Shown in pieces: positions 46,641 through 57,134 of a stretch of 64,000 nt of DNA (within the stretch, counting starts at the first letter, position 1; every line of letters starts with the position of its first letter). This DNA is from Planococcus citri (Eukaryota; Arthropoda; Insecta; Hemiptera; Pseudococcidae): positions 23,860,580 through 23,924,579 of the forward strand of contig NC_088678.1 in NCBI RefSeq assembly GCF_950023065.1, in the 5' to 3' direction. The notes below the pieces were generated by a model. The model was not told the DNA's origin. It ran no database searches and worked only from the letters and a program-made list of their open reading frames with translations. Both the position numbers and the translations under genes were made by a program.

Positions 46641-47582
46641 TTTTTCAACAACCTCAAACCAGCCTGATTAAAACCACACTCATTATTATTTACAGGACTA
46701 CAATTATTCTCACTTATTTTGTAATGAAATGGTACGCACAAAAACTTTTCATAAAGGTAAAAAAAAAAAAAATAGGGAACTAAGGCGATCTTATGATTCT
46801 GAAGGAGGAGTAACATGCATTTGCCCAAGGGAAATGAGATTACAAAATTCTTGAGAAAAATTTTGAAATTTTTCAGTCCGTATTTTAGAATTAAGTTGAC
46901 ATTTTAAAAAAATTTCCAAGCTGCGCACTTACTTATCTGAAATTTTGACCAATACATAGTAGGAATGAAATTTTGCTAAAAATCAAAAATATCGACTGAA
47001 AACAAAAATCTACCAATGTACATTGGAAAGAACTCTTGAACATTCATTATTCATTAGGAATTAGAGATAACATTTGCCAAAATTTCCCTATTTTTAAATT
47101 TATACAACATTAAAATTTTGCACTTGTTTATAGGACTACAAGTATTATGCCAACTGGCGAGTGAGAATCGCCAAATTGCCAGACATTCAAGAACTTGAAA
47201 GAAACTGATCAATTACCAATATTGGCAATATTGAATACATCTTATTTTACAATTTTATTGAGTATTATATTATGGTCTAAATATTTGTGTCTTGCACAGT
47301 AAACGTCACACATTTAGAAAAAGAAAGGTGAAAACTGGAAACTTGTCCGAGAGTAAAAATATAATCCGTAAATTAAAAAAATTGAAAAAGGAACATGAAG
47401 CTGCATGTTAAGCACACAAGTTAGGTACATTATATCTACAACACAAATTCACAGTATTCCCCACAAAACTTGAGTAGGTAGTACTCGTACTTGATATAAA
47501 TTCTAAAAAGTAAAGGGAAAACACAAATACATAAATTATTTAGGTTTAATAACAAAATAAATTAATATTCTTAAATTACCTA
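46641..47582. other. Spacer and 3' flank of the MATH-BTB gene at 47583
   Basis: AT-rich with no recognised gene. An AATAAA on - (TTTATT on +) occurs near 47557. Confidence 0.35.
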
Positions 47583-48716
47583 TCAGTTAGATAATGCTAC
47601 ACTTATTTTACTTTCAAACTTACGAGAAAACGCCTTACACACATCATTCAACAGTTGAGGATACATCGGCATAATGTTGTTCCAAGTCGCCGAATTCATG
47701 ATTTCAGTCGATTTAGCTAGAATAAAGTCAATCACTTTAGATTTTAATTTACTCACACGATACAGATCAGACAGTACCAGTATATTCGGCGCGTTATCCA
47801 CCGATAAAGACTTGGAAATTGATTCTACGCAAATCATTTTTAATTCATCCAAATCGTATTTATCAGCAGCGGCTAATAAACCGTCGGCCAGTTTATTCAC
47901 ATTTTCGCATTTTCCGGTATAAATAAATTTCAACATTTCAACCATTACGTCTTCCGTTACGTCGGTAATTTCTACACGATTTAGTTCATTTTCCACCATA
48001 CCGCTTTTGAACATTTTATCGAAATAATTACTGCGCGAAGCTAAAACCACCTTATGAACGGGAAAATCCTTTCCTCGTAACGAAAGCGTGAAGTCTGAAA
48101 AATCATGATTCTCAAGCGCCGACGAAAAATTTTCGGAAAGTTGTTGTAAATGAGAAGTATTACATCTACGAAAAATTTTAGCGAAATTTTTGTCACTCAT
48201 TTTAAAGAACGTTACTTCGAATGAAATCGTTAAGGTATCGTTTTGTATTATGTTTTTCTTAAAATACTCGTCTTTCTTGAGAAAATTAGTCCAGCCCCAA
48301 GCATCCCCACCGGAATCGGTATGTTCGGCTAAGGCATTGTTGAATTCGTGATATCCGTAAGTCGTTCGGAAGAGTTCTTTGTGTCCCTTATCCAAAATAG
48401 AGAAAATGGATCGTGCGAATACTCTTTGGCATATGCTGTTATCGCTCAAATATAAATATATGCAAAGAGTATCTTCTTCGCCGTCTTCGCCTCTAGGAAG
48501 GAGCTCTAAATGCCATCGTACTTCGTGATTCGTAGGAGCTAAGAATTTAGGCGATTCGATTTCGTCACCTTTTTCGTCGATCGCACTGAAATTAGGTATT
48601 TTCCAAACATATTTCACTTCGTCGAATCTAACTGTACTGCACCAGCATTTTTCGTTGATTGGAAAACATGTGCCAGTTGAAATTGGACGACTCGATTGGC
48701 CCAATGATACAGACAT
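47583..48716 (-). CDS. MATH-BTB (SPOP/TDPOZ-like) protein, clade B
   Basis: It is 377 aa from the ATG at 48716, with a 5'-UTR intron acceptor TTTCAG about 70 bp upstream. CWCSTV precedes MATH (about 35-175; AWGWTNFLKKDEYF is the strand that in SPOP lines the substrate groove). BTB is about 200-300 (FSDFTLSL, FPVHKVVLASRSNYFDKMF, FIYTGKCENVNKLADGLLAAADKY) and BACK/3-box about 300-365 (SISKSLSVDNAPNILVLSDLY). No signal peptide. By family it is a Cullin-3 substrate adaptor; the target is unknown. Closest in the window to the 34272-35372 gene. Confidence 0.92.
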   Translation of the reverse strand: MSVSLGQSSRPISTGTCFPINEKCWCSTVRFDEVKYVWKIPNFSAIDEKGDEIESPKFLAPTNHEVRWHLELLPRGEDGEEDTLCIYLYLSDNSICQRVFARSIFSILDKGHKELFRTTYGYHEFNNALAEHTDSGGDAWGWTNFLKKDEYFKKNIIQNDTLTISFEVTFFKMSDKNFAKIFRRCNTSHLQQLSENFSSALENHDFSDFTLSLRGKDFPVHKVVLASRSNYFDKMFKSGMVENELNRVEITDVTEDVMVEMLKFIYTGKCENVNKLADGLLAAADKYDLDELKMICVESISKSLSVDNAPNILVLSDLYRVSKLKSKVIDFILAKSTEIMNSATWNNIMPMYPQLLNDVCKAFSRKFESKISVALSN

Positions 48717-49823
48717 GATGATCAGTATTGAAAGTTCACAAGTACGATGTCCTACTTCCTTTTATACTTCAGCAAGCTTTCAGAAACTGAAATAAAAATA
48801 AATAATACAATTTAATTACTTTTGATTCAAATTATAATCTCCTAAGCGAAGGTAGAAGAGTGTACAGTACACACTTCTTTCACAGCATCTTCAGAGCAGC
48901 ACAAAACCATACATGTTGAGCTCCAGACTGCTCTCGGTGGAATTTTAAGAACAAGAATAAAATCAGTAAGTGAATTTTGGTCAATGTTTATTCAAAAGAG
49001 CAACAAAATCTAATCCGTATACGAAGTTTACAGGTTAACTCTATAGAAAGGACTTTAGTGCTGTTTTTTATGTGATGAAAAGCTTTCATTCAAATATACT
49101 GAAATAATTTCGATATTTTATTTATTCAAGATTAGCATTGAAAATACTCATAATAATCTAGACATTCATACAAAGCTCAACAATGGAAACTACAAGGAAA
49201 ATCATGGCATTACCTGATTCGAAAGTAGAATTGCCAGATTGACGTTGGTTTCGGAAATTTCGAATCAAGCTGCAGAACTTGCAGATGAAAAATTTCCAAC
49301 AAAAAGAACGAACATTTTACAAGTTTCCTCAAAATCGGCAGCTTCTCAAGATCTCATTTCAACGAACAAGTTCGCTGTTTTTTGATAACAAAAAAAAATA
49401 AAAAATTAATTCTGATAACAAAGATAAACAAAGGACTTGTTTTTTTTTTAGAACCCGATGTTAGTTTGTCTCAACGAGGCTGCTGCGGTTTTGATGTGTT
49501 CGAGAACTTCGAAATTTTCATTTTGCGTTGGATGGACCATGGACGAGGACGAGGACGACTCTCATCAAAGAATTTTAGCATTGAAATTGAAAACGAGAGC
49601 AGAGATCAACTTCTTTGATAAATGTCACTCGAAAATAATAACTGTTCAGCGTAAAAAACCTACAAGCATGAAGTACTTCAAACTAAGCTGTAAAAAAATA
49701 AATAAATATTTCGTGTAAACCTTTGAGTATATTATATACTCAAAGGTGTAAACATCAAAATGATGAATATTTATTTTACATAAAAATGTAGTATGTATTA
49801 CAAATAATTGTACTCTCTCAAAA
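48717..49823. other. Spacer between a MATH-BTB gene and copia element 2
   Basis: The left part is the upstream region of the MATH-BTB gene. The small + frames at 49382-49718 have no recognisable domain. A 25-bp palindrome with flanking duplications lies at 49713-49753. Confidence 0.4.
49721..49745. mobile_element. Minute palindromic insertion flanked by an 8-bp duplication
   Basis: A perfect palindrome starting CTTTGAGTATA with a three-base centre TTA, 25 bp in all, lies between two copies of GTGTAAAC (49713-49720 and 49746-49753). It reads like a minimal MITE or the remnant left when an element with 8-bp target duplications lost its interior. Confidence 0.6.
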
Positions 49824-50048
49824 TGTTGGCGTTGGCAGTACTGGGAGTAATCTCAGCTTCGATGCGATACTTACCTGGCTGTTCTTCTTATCCGGGTGCT
49901 CTCCTGTTTACTACCTCTTTGATTTAGTTTATAGACGCGACTTCGATGATATTCTTGATTGATGATATTTTTATACTTTTATAACGAATATATTTCCGTT
50001 TATTTCTCGATGTGTTTATTATTATTCGAATATACGATTAGTCCTACA
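49824..50048 (+). repeat. 5' LTR of copia element 2
   Basis: TGTTGGCGTTGGCAG ... TTAGTCCTACA; matches 55384-55608. Confidence 0.95.
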
Positions 50049-50060
50049 TGGTAGACAGAA
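50049..50060 (+). other. Primer-binding site of copia element 2
   Basis: TGGTAGACAGAA directly follows the 5' LTR; the first six bases fit the initiator-methionine tRNA 3' end. Confidence 0.55.
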
Positions 50061-50138
50061 GCGTAGGTTTCGATTCGTTGCTTGTTTTTTAACATTTCGG
50101 TAGTGATTGTGTACTTGTGTAAACTTCATTCGGACAAG

Positions 50139-52388
50139 ATGGAGGCTATAATAAATCCTATAGTGGATCGTATCAAAGCTGAGCTGGAAAGTTTTATGCG
50201 ATCGACAATCAGTGTTCCTGTGAGCAGCTCAGTAAGTAATCAGATTTCTAATCCGATTTCGAATGCGAATCCGATTTCGTTAGTGGGCAATTTGCCAAAC
50301 TACTTTTTCATGCCGCCACCACCACCACCTCCGGTGACATCTGCTGTTCCGGTGACTTCGGCAGTTCCGATATCAGTATCAATTACATCCAGCGCATCTG
50401 ATATGCCGCGACTTACGGTGACAACGTTTAGTAAACCTGCTGGTCGTTATGTGACAGCTCATAAATTGGTGAATTTACATACCACTGCTGCAAATGTGGT
50501 TTCGAGTAGCACCACATCCGCATCTTTAAGGCAACCTATCATGTCAACGGGTGCCTCCGCAGTACCGATGCCACCACCGGTGGGAAATATTGGATGTGCT
50601 CCGCTAACCTTCAATTCTATGTTCCCGAATATCGATTATAAGCTGACGGAGAAAAGTAGCTACCGAAATTGGCGGCAGATGCTGTTTGACGAATTAAGAG
50701 TACGCAGACTTACTGATATTGTGGATGCATCAGTTCAGCGACCGAATACAAGAATCGATGATTCCATTCGGAAAGCGACTACTCGTTTACTGATAGTAGG
50801 TCGCCTTGACGAACACCACCAGCGTTTAGTCGAAAACATCAGGGAACCGGCCGAAATCATAAAATGGTTGGATAATGAGAAACTGCCAATATCGGAGAAC
50901 TTACGAGAAGCTCTCTTTCAGAAAATCACGAACTTACGTTTTGAACCGTTTATTGACGAGCCGTCGAAGTTTACCAGGCAATTGGAGGATTTATTCGAAC
51001 GAAGTAAAGAAGCAGGCATGGTGTGGACGGACGATTTCAAAAAGAGTATGCTGTTACATAAAATAAAGAAGGCGCGCAGCGACATATCGATGTCCAACCG
51101 AACGAGTAAAACCAACTACCAGATGATCAAAAAATGGCTATGTGACGAAGAGGCGACTGAGAAGGAGCTCAAGGCAGTAACCTCAACGGCGGCTTCAACA
51201 GGGGTTCATTTTGCCTCTGCCAATTCTTCGAACTCGAATGGAAGAGGAAGAAATTTACGAAACAATCGACGTGGCGATAGACGTGAACAAAACAACGATC
51301 GACGTGGGGAGCGACGTGAACAATACGATGATCGAGATCGACGTGGCGATAGACGTGAGCAATTCGACGATCGACGTGGCGAGAGACGTGAACGTGAAGA
51401 CAATCGACGTGGTTCCTATCAGCGCAATTACGACTCGAGAGATTCCTATCAGAACCGTAACTCATCCGAAGGCAACCATTATGGAAGGTGTCGAAAATGT
51501 AACATGAGAGGTCATGCGATGAAAGACTGCAAGACGAATGGGTCTTATTGCTACTGCTGCAGAAAAGTAACCGATCATATTGCGAAGAACTGCCCCGAGC
51601 GTAAATCCGATGAAAAGTCTGGTAAATCTGGGTCCGGTCAAGGGAAAGGCGATAGCGGTGGAAAATCTATGATGGTCCGAGGCGATAGAAATTTCGAATT
51701 AAATTCGAAGTATTATTATCCTGACGACTGCCTTAACTCGGCGGGTAAGTGTTTCATGACAGCAGTACTGTCAGTCAATTTTATAATCGACTCTGGGGCA
51801 AGTTATCATTTGACAAATGAGCGGCGAATTCTCTCCAAGGTAAGAAAGTTGAGTAAACCAGCGGTAATAGATTGCGCTAAGAAAGGACAGGAGTCTGTTC
51901 TGAGTATAGAGGAGTTAGGTGAGTTTCATACTTACACTGTTTTAGGTAAGCCAATTACTTTTACAAATGTCTTATATTCTTCAGAAGTTTCTGAAAATCT
52001 GCTGAGTTTACGGCAGCTGGTACAACAAGGTGCGACATTTGATGGAAGTTCGCTATATTTTTATATCAGAGATGGAAATTCTGGTGACATAATTATTAGA
52101 GCTCAGTTTCAATCTCCGTTCTGGGTCAGTGATCTGCGTGTTCGTAATCCAAATGAAGTGGCTATGTTAGCTAATGCTGATGGAGGAGGTCCAAGTCCAA
52201 CGCTTCCGACGATTCGTGAAAACTTGGGTCTTCTATGGCATACGAGATTGGCGCACGCTTCGCTAGGTTATCTTGAACTATATAAATCGAAGATGGCGAT
52301 TTTGAAAAATGTAACTTTTGGTAAGGATATTATGGATTGTCAACCTTGTGCGTTAGCTAAGGTTCACAGGAACCCTTCAGCGGAGTAA
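50139..52388 (+). CDS. copia element 2 gag, protease and integrase N-terminal part
   Basis: The first ATG in frame is 50139 (MEAIINPIVDR); the frame is open upstream but starts with non-ATG codons. Order: a Ser/Val/Pro-rich N terminus with a polyproline run, a gag core (SYRNWRQMLFDELRVRRL), a tandem basic/acidic stretch of RRGDRREQ-type units, two knuckles (CRKCNMRGHAMKDC; a variant CYCCRKVTDHIAKNC), protease IDSGASYHL and the integrase zinc region (LLWHTRLAHASLG ... CQPCALAK). It ends at TAA 52386-52388 in the middle of integrase, where the frame continues at +1. A single extra base is the simplest cause. Confidence 0.9.
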   Translation: MEAIINPIVDRIKAELESFMRSTISVPVSSSVSNQISNPISNANPISLVGNLPNYFFMPPPPPPPVTSAVPVTSAVPISVSITSSASDMPRLTVTTFSKPAGRYVTAHKLVNLHTTAANVVSSSTTSASLRQPIMSTGASAVPMPPPVGNIGCAPLTFNSMFPNIDYKLTEKSSYRNWRQMLFDELRVRRLTDIVDASVQRPNTRIDDSIRKATTRLLIVGRLDEHHQRLVENIREPAEIIKWLDNEKLPISENLREALFQKITNLRFEPFIDEPSKFTRQLEDLFERSKEAGMVWTDDFKKSMLLHKIKKARSDISMSNRTSKTNYQMIKKWLCDEEATEKELKAVTSTAASTGVHFASANSSNSNGRGRNLRNNRRGDRREQNNDRRGERREQYDDRDRRGDRREQFDDRRGERREREDNRRGSYQRNYDSRDSYQNRNSSEGNHYGRCRKCNMRGHAMKDCKTNGSYCYCCRKVTDHIAKNCPERKSDEKSGKSGSGQGKGDSGGKSMMVRGDRNFELNSKYYYPDDCLNSAGKCFMTAVLSVNFIIDSGASYHLTNERRILSKVRKLSKPAVIDCAKKGQESVLSIEELGEFHTYTVLGKPITFTNVLYSSEVSENLLSLRQLVQQGATFDGSSLYFYIRDGNSGDIIIRAQFQSPFWVSDLRVRNPNEVAMLANADGGGPSPTLPTIRENLGLLWHTRLAHASLGYLELYKSKMAILKNVTFGKDIMDCQPCALAKVHRNPSAE

Positions 52389-54957
52389 GATAGCTTTACA
52401 ACGAGTTCATTCTGACGTGATGGGCCCTATAACACCTCTATCATTCCCAGGTAAACGTAGGTATGTGATAACATTTATAGATGATTTCTCGAGGTTCTCA
52501 ATGGTATTTGTGATGTGTTATAAAAGTGATGCAGCTGACTGCTTTAGAAAGTACTTAGATGAGATGCGTAGAATGTTGGGAAAAGATGTTAAGGTACGGT
52601 ACTTACGTACGGACGGAGGTACCGAATATTCAGGTGAGATGGGAAGGTTATTGAAACAGGAGAAGATTGAGATAGAGGTAGCTGAACCGGATACCCCAAC
52701 TCATAATGGTGTTGCAGAAAGAATCAATCGGACTTTGCGCGAAAAGACAACAGCGATGCTGAGCGATTCGGGAATCCCAATGTCCTTGTGGGACCATGCT
52801 ATATCTCAGGCTGTTTATATCTACAATCGAACTCCTCACAAATCGAACGGTTTTAAGACACCTTATGAAGTATTTTGTGGTGAAACTCCTGATTTATCGT
52901 TTATACGCCGGTTTGGTTGTCTGGCCATTCCGAAGAAAACTAGAGAGGATTATGAGAAATTTGATGAAAGAGGTATTAGAGGTGTAGTTTTGAACAATAC
53001 TAGAAGTGGTTATCGAATTTTGTTACCTTCGAGGAAAATTATAGAACGTAAAGATGTTGAGTTTATTGAAAATATTACGTATAGAGATTTATTGAAAAGT
53101 AAAGATGTTGTTTTCGATTTTAGTTCAGACGAAACTGAAACTGATATTAACTGGCACGACACGGTAGAACGAGAAACTACCAACGAAGAGGTAAGTGTAG
53201 AAGTACCCAGCAAGACTTCTGGTGAATTGAATGTTGTCCCAAGTACTAGTGGTCAAAACGATGACTCTGATGAATTTGACATTGAGAACGTCGAAGAAAC
53301 TGTGATTTTTGATGACTCGTCTAACGATACGTTTTTAGCTTTTGATCGTGTTACAGCATTACGTGCATGCTTACTCGAAGATGAAAAGGATCCAATGACT
53401 TACGCTGAAGCTTTAGACCGTACTGATCGTGAGTATTGGATAAAAGCCATAGAAGATGAAATGGCGTCTTTAGAAAGAAATGATGCGTGGGATTTAGTTG
53501 TACCGCCCAAAGGGGTGAATATCTTAGATTCTAGATGGGTATTTTGTAGGAAAACTAACGAGAATGATTCTTCAATACGATATAAGGCACGTTTGGTTAT
53601 ACGTGGATTCAAAGATAGAGAAGTGTACGATATAGGAGATGTGTACTCTCCGGTGGCTAGTAAACACACAGTTAGGATAATTCTTGCGCTTGCAAATAAA
53701 GAAGGTTGGTCGATTATTCAATTAGATGTTATTACTGCCTTTCTTAATGGCAGATTGAAAACTACGGTATATATGCATCCGCCTGAAGGAATGGAAGTTG
53801 ATGAAGGCCTGGTTTGTGCTTTAAAATGTGCTTTGTATGGGCTCAAGATTAGTCCGTTAACTTGGTTTAGTAGGTTCGATGAAGCAGCCAAGAAAATGCA
53901 GTTTACCAATCATCCAAATGAGCCATGCGTGTATATCTGGCGAAGGAAACATTTGGTGGTAATTTTAGTACTTTATGTAGACGATTTCCTAATCACAGGT
54001 AATTGTAAAGATAAGGTTGTTGAGACGATTAGACGTTTAAAAGAGGAATTTCAAGTAAAAGAGTTAGGTTCTCCTAAAAAGTTTCTTGGTTTGGAAATTG
54101 CTAGATCGGAAGAATATCAAACGTTGACTTTGACTCAAACTAGTTTTATTAATTGTGTGTTGAAACGCTTTAACGCGTTGAATTTGCCAGCTGTTCATAC
54201 TCCAGCTTTAACTCGAAATTGTGAAAAGAAAAGTAAGTCAGAGAAGAAAACACCGGAATGGAATCCTGGTAAGCCTACGCCTGGCAAGTCTTTGTTTAGG
54301 GAAATTACTGGCTCGTTATTACATCTAGCCAACGGTACTAGACCAGATATTATGTTCGCTACGAATGTGCTATGTCAACATCAAAGTAATCCTCAGCCCG
54401 AAGACTGGGAACGTGCTCAGAGAATTCTTCAGTATCTGAAAGGAACGGCAGAGCTAGGGCTAACTTATAGAGGGGTGATTAAGAAAGAAGGTGTATTTGT
54501 AGATGCGTACACCGATGCGTCGTTAGGGACTGGAGAAGAAGGTTGCTCTATTACAGGCTATTTTGTGCGAGCGTACGGTGATCCGGTTGTTTGGCGTACG
54601 AGAAAACAGTCGGTACCAGCGGGTTCCTCAGCTGAAGCGGAATATTTCGCTCTATCCATGTGTTCGAAGGATGCTGTCATTACGGTAGATTTATTAGAAC
54701 GTTTAACGAAGAATAGACATGGACCAGCTCTTATTCATAGTGATTGTCAGCCTGCTCTCGCTATCGCTAAAACAACTGGAGCTCCCAAGCTCAGGCATAT
54801 AGCTAAACTCAATTATCACATAGTTAGAGATTTTGTCAAGGGTAACAAGATTATTTTGAGATTCGTTAAGTCGGAAGATCAGCCGGCTGATGCCCTCACG
54901 AAAGCTCTTGCCTCAGGTCGATTTCAAGAACATTGCAGCTGTCTGCTCAATATGTAA
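52389..54957 (+). CDS. copia element 2 integrase core, reverse transcriptase and RNase H
   Basis: Continuation of the polyprotein one base out of frame; codons matching the family run from about 52387 (ALQRVHSDVMGP), before any ATG. Integrase catalytic motifs are HSDV, RTDGGTEY and NGVAERINRTLRE; reverse transcriptase has QLDVITAFLNG and LYVDDFLITG; RNase H has AYTDASLG and SSAEAEYFAL; the C terminus is typical of copia (EDQPADALTKAL). No further break was found. As it stands the integrase would not be made in one piece without frameshifting. Confidence 0.9.
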
Positions 54958-54977
54958 CATAATTTTTGTATTTCAGG

Positions 54978-55283
54978 CGTCGACCGTATATAATGGACGA
55001 ATAATTCAACGGTGAAAAAATGACAAAATGTGACGGCTAGATTTTGGATGCAGAATCCAGGAAATCTTCTGCTCATGCGCCAAACATGACGCTTACGGTG
55101 CTGGTGGAGAGAGAGACGGTTCACTAGTTCAACCCACGTTCAACCAGTAAACCGTCTCTCTCTCCACCAGCACCGTAAGCGTCATGTTTGGCGCATGAGC
55201 AGAAGGTTTCCTGGATTCTGCATCCAAAATCTAGCCGTCATTTCCTGCGATTTGAATTATTCGTCCATTATATACGGTCGACG
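54978..55283. mobile_element. 306-bp foldback MITE in copia element 2
   Basis: The arms are inverted copies of about 150 bp: CGTCGACCGTATATAATGG at the left, its reverse complement at the right, nearly identical through the inner part (GACGGCTAGATTTTGG, CATGACGCTTACGGTGCTGG), with a short loop near 55130. The 8-bp duplication ATTTCAGG flanks it (54970-54977, 55284-55291). It lies after the pol stop codon. 8-bp duplications fit hAT, P or Merlin elements; the CGTCGACC terminus is not one I recognise. Confidence 0.87.
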
Positions 55284-55383
55284 ATTTCAGGCCATTATTA
55301 ATTCGAAGATGATAGTTCCATTAGTTCCTATGTTTACGATGTACGTTATTGATCTCCGCCTCTCCGCTAAGATTAAAGGGGTG

Positions 55384-55608
55384 TGTTGGCGTTGGCAGTA
55401 CTGGGAGTAATCTCAGCTTCGATGCGATACTTACCTGGCTGTTCTTCTTATCCGGGTGCTCTCCTGTTTACTACCTCCTTGATTTAGTTTATAGACGCGA
55501 CTTCGATGATATTCTTGATTGATGATATTTTTATACTTTTATAACGAATATATTTCCGTTTATTTCTCGATGTGTTTATTATTATTCGAATATACGATTA
55601 GTCCTACA
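55384..55608 (+). repeat. 3' LTR of copia element 2
   Basis: Near-identical to 49824-50048; CAAAA follows. Confidence 0.95.
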
Positions 55609-56072
55609 CAAAAAGGCATACACTACGAATAAAAATGAAGTATAGAAGTGATAAAATATATAAAAACCGGACACTTAGAAGAAGGATGAAAGCCCTCTTA
55701 AAAAATTAAAGCTAAGTAGGTATCTAAAAATTCAAAAAGGAAATTACAGCACAGCATTGAGTAAGGTATGTATAATATTCATACTGGTACATCATAATTC
55801 AGTAAATGAGGTTTTTGTAAACATTTTTAAAATTCTTAGATTAACAAAAATATAAGATGAAAACTGAAAAAGCTTTAAAAAATATTTTAAAAACTACCTA
55901 ATAATTAGGATAAAAAGGTATAAAATAATCAGTCATATTCACATTATAAAAAAACTATAATACCTAATTAGGATAAATATAAAATAATCAGTCACATTAA
56001 TCAGTCATTTGCAAGAAAAAAAACTGATCTAGCTTTCAAATTACAAAAATGTAGAAACAGAAACTAACATGA
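55609..56072. other. 3' flank of the MATH-BTB gene at 56073
   Basis: The sequence from about 55850 (AATATAAGATGAAAACTGA) recurs at about 57978, marking the left edge of a tandem duplication unit of roughly 2.1 kb. Confidence 0.5.
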
Positions 56073-57134
56073 TCACTTGGAGCCAGAGCCGGAAGCATCG
56101 GATAGACGTAAAAAAGCTGCACTACACACTTCGTTCAATAGTTTAGGATACATCGGCATAATGTTATTCCAAGCCCTCGAATTTTTTACTTCGATTGATC
56201 TAGTTAGCATAAAATCAATCACCTTTGATTTTAATTCATTCTCATGATACAGATCCGCCAACACCAATAAATTCGGCGCATTATCTACTGATATAGACTT
56301 GGAAATCGTTTTTAAGCAAATTTTCTTTAGCTGATCAATATCATACTTATTGGCAGCTGCTAATAAATCGTCCGCTAATTTATCTACGTTCGCACATTTA
56401 CCAGCGTAAATAAATTTCAAGATTTCATTCATAACGTCTTCTTTTACGTCAGTGATTTCTACACGATTTACTTCATTTTCTTTCATACCGCTTTCGAACA
56501 TTTTAGCGAAATAATTACTTCTCGCAGCTAAAATAACTTTATGTACTGGATAATCCTTCCCTCGTACTGAAAGCGTGAAGTCTGAAAACTTACGATTCTC
56601 TAGCATAGATACAAAATTTTCAGAATAATTTTGAAGATGAGCTGTATTACACCCGCGAAAAATTTCAGCTATACTTCCTTCGTCAATTTTAAAATACATC
56701 AACTGCAATGAAATGGTTAACGAATCGTTTGGTATCAATCCGTAGAATCCTTCGTATTTCTCGAAAATACCGTTCCAGTTTTTATTATTCATGAACTCGT
56801 AATACAGAAAATCCGTACTATAAATTACATGCTGCGCGTTATTTAGAATGTTGATGCTGAATTTCGCGAATACTCTTTTGCATTTGCTGTTTTCGTTTAG
56901 AAATAAATATAATTCTATACAGTCTCCGTTAGGTCGAAGTTGCAAATGCCACTGACATTCATCGTCTGTGCGAACTGAAAATGCGGTAGATTCGATGAAG
57001 TCGTTGTACTCTTCGTAAATACTGAAATTATCTACTTTCCAAGTATGCTTTAGCTCATCAACCTGGACCGTACTGCACCAGCAACCCTCGACAGATGTGA
57101 TAGCTGAAGGGTTACACTGAATACTCGCCGACAT
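56073..57134 (-). CDS. MATH-BTB (SPOP/TDPOZ-like) protein, clade B, tandem copy a
   Basis: It is 353 aa from the ATG at 57134, with a 5'-UTR intron acceptor ATTTCAG about 40 bp upstream. CWCSTV is followed by a shorter MATH (about 25-150) in which the GWG-type groove strand has decayed to NWNGIFEKYEGFYG. BTB (FSDFTLSV, YPVHKVILAARSNYFAKMF, FIYAGKCANVDKLADDLLAAANKY) and BACK/3-box (TISKSISVDNAPNLLVLADLY) follow, with a Ser/Gly tail DASGSGSK. No signal peptide. It is a tandem sister of 58178-59269, which keeps a more typical MATH, so this copy may have changed or lost substrate binding. Confidence 0.9.
   Translation of the reverse strand: MSASIQCNPSAITSVEGCWCSTVQVDELKHTWKVDNFSIYEEYNDFIESTAFSVRTDDECQWHLQLRPNGDCIELYLFLNENSKCKRVFAKFSINILNNAQHVIYSTDFLYYEFMNNKNWNGIFEKYEGFYGLIPNDSLTISLQLMYFKIDEGSIAEIFRGCNTAHLQNYSENFVSMLENRKFSDFTLSVRGKDYPVHKVILAARSNYFAKMFESGMKENEVNRVEITDVKEDVMNEILKFIYAGKCANVDKLADDLLAAANKYDIDQLKKICLKTISKSISVDNAPNLLVLADLYHENELKSKVIDFMLTRSIEVKNSRAWNNIMPMYPKLLNEVCSAAFLRLSDASGSGSK

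Larger units (their letters stand above)
49824..55608 (+). mobile_element. Ty1/copia LTR retrotransposon 2, structurally complete, frame broken
   Basis: It has 225-bp LTRs, TG...CA ends, 5-bp target duplication CAAAA (49819-49823, 55609-55613), a TGGTAGACAG primer site at 50049 directly after the 5' LTR and a purine tract AAAGGGGTG before the 3' LTR. The LTRs differ at one base that I could see (CCTCTTT/CCTCCTT). It is not closely related to copia element 1. A 306-bp foldback element sits between pol and the 3' LTR. Confidence 0.95.

Noticed and set aside
50082..50138. Start of copia element 2 gag at a TTG at 50082
   Set aside because: The first ATG is at 50139 and gives a normal gag N terminus.
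52386..52388. Programmed stop-codon frameshift as in antizyme
   Set aside because: It lies inside integrase rather than at a regulatory junction and no conserved shift signal is evident; a simple indel is likelier.
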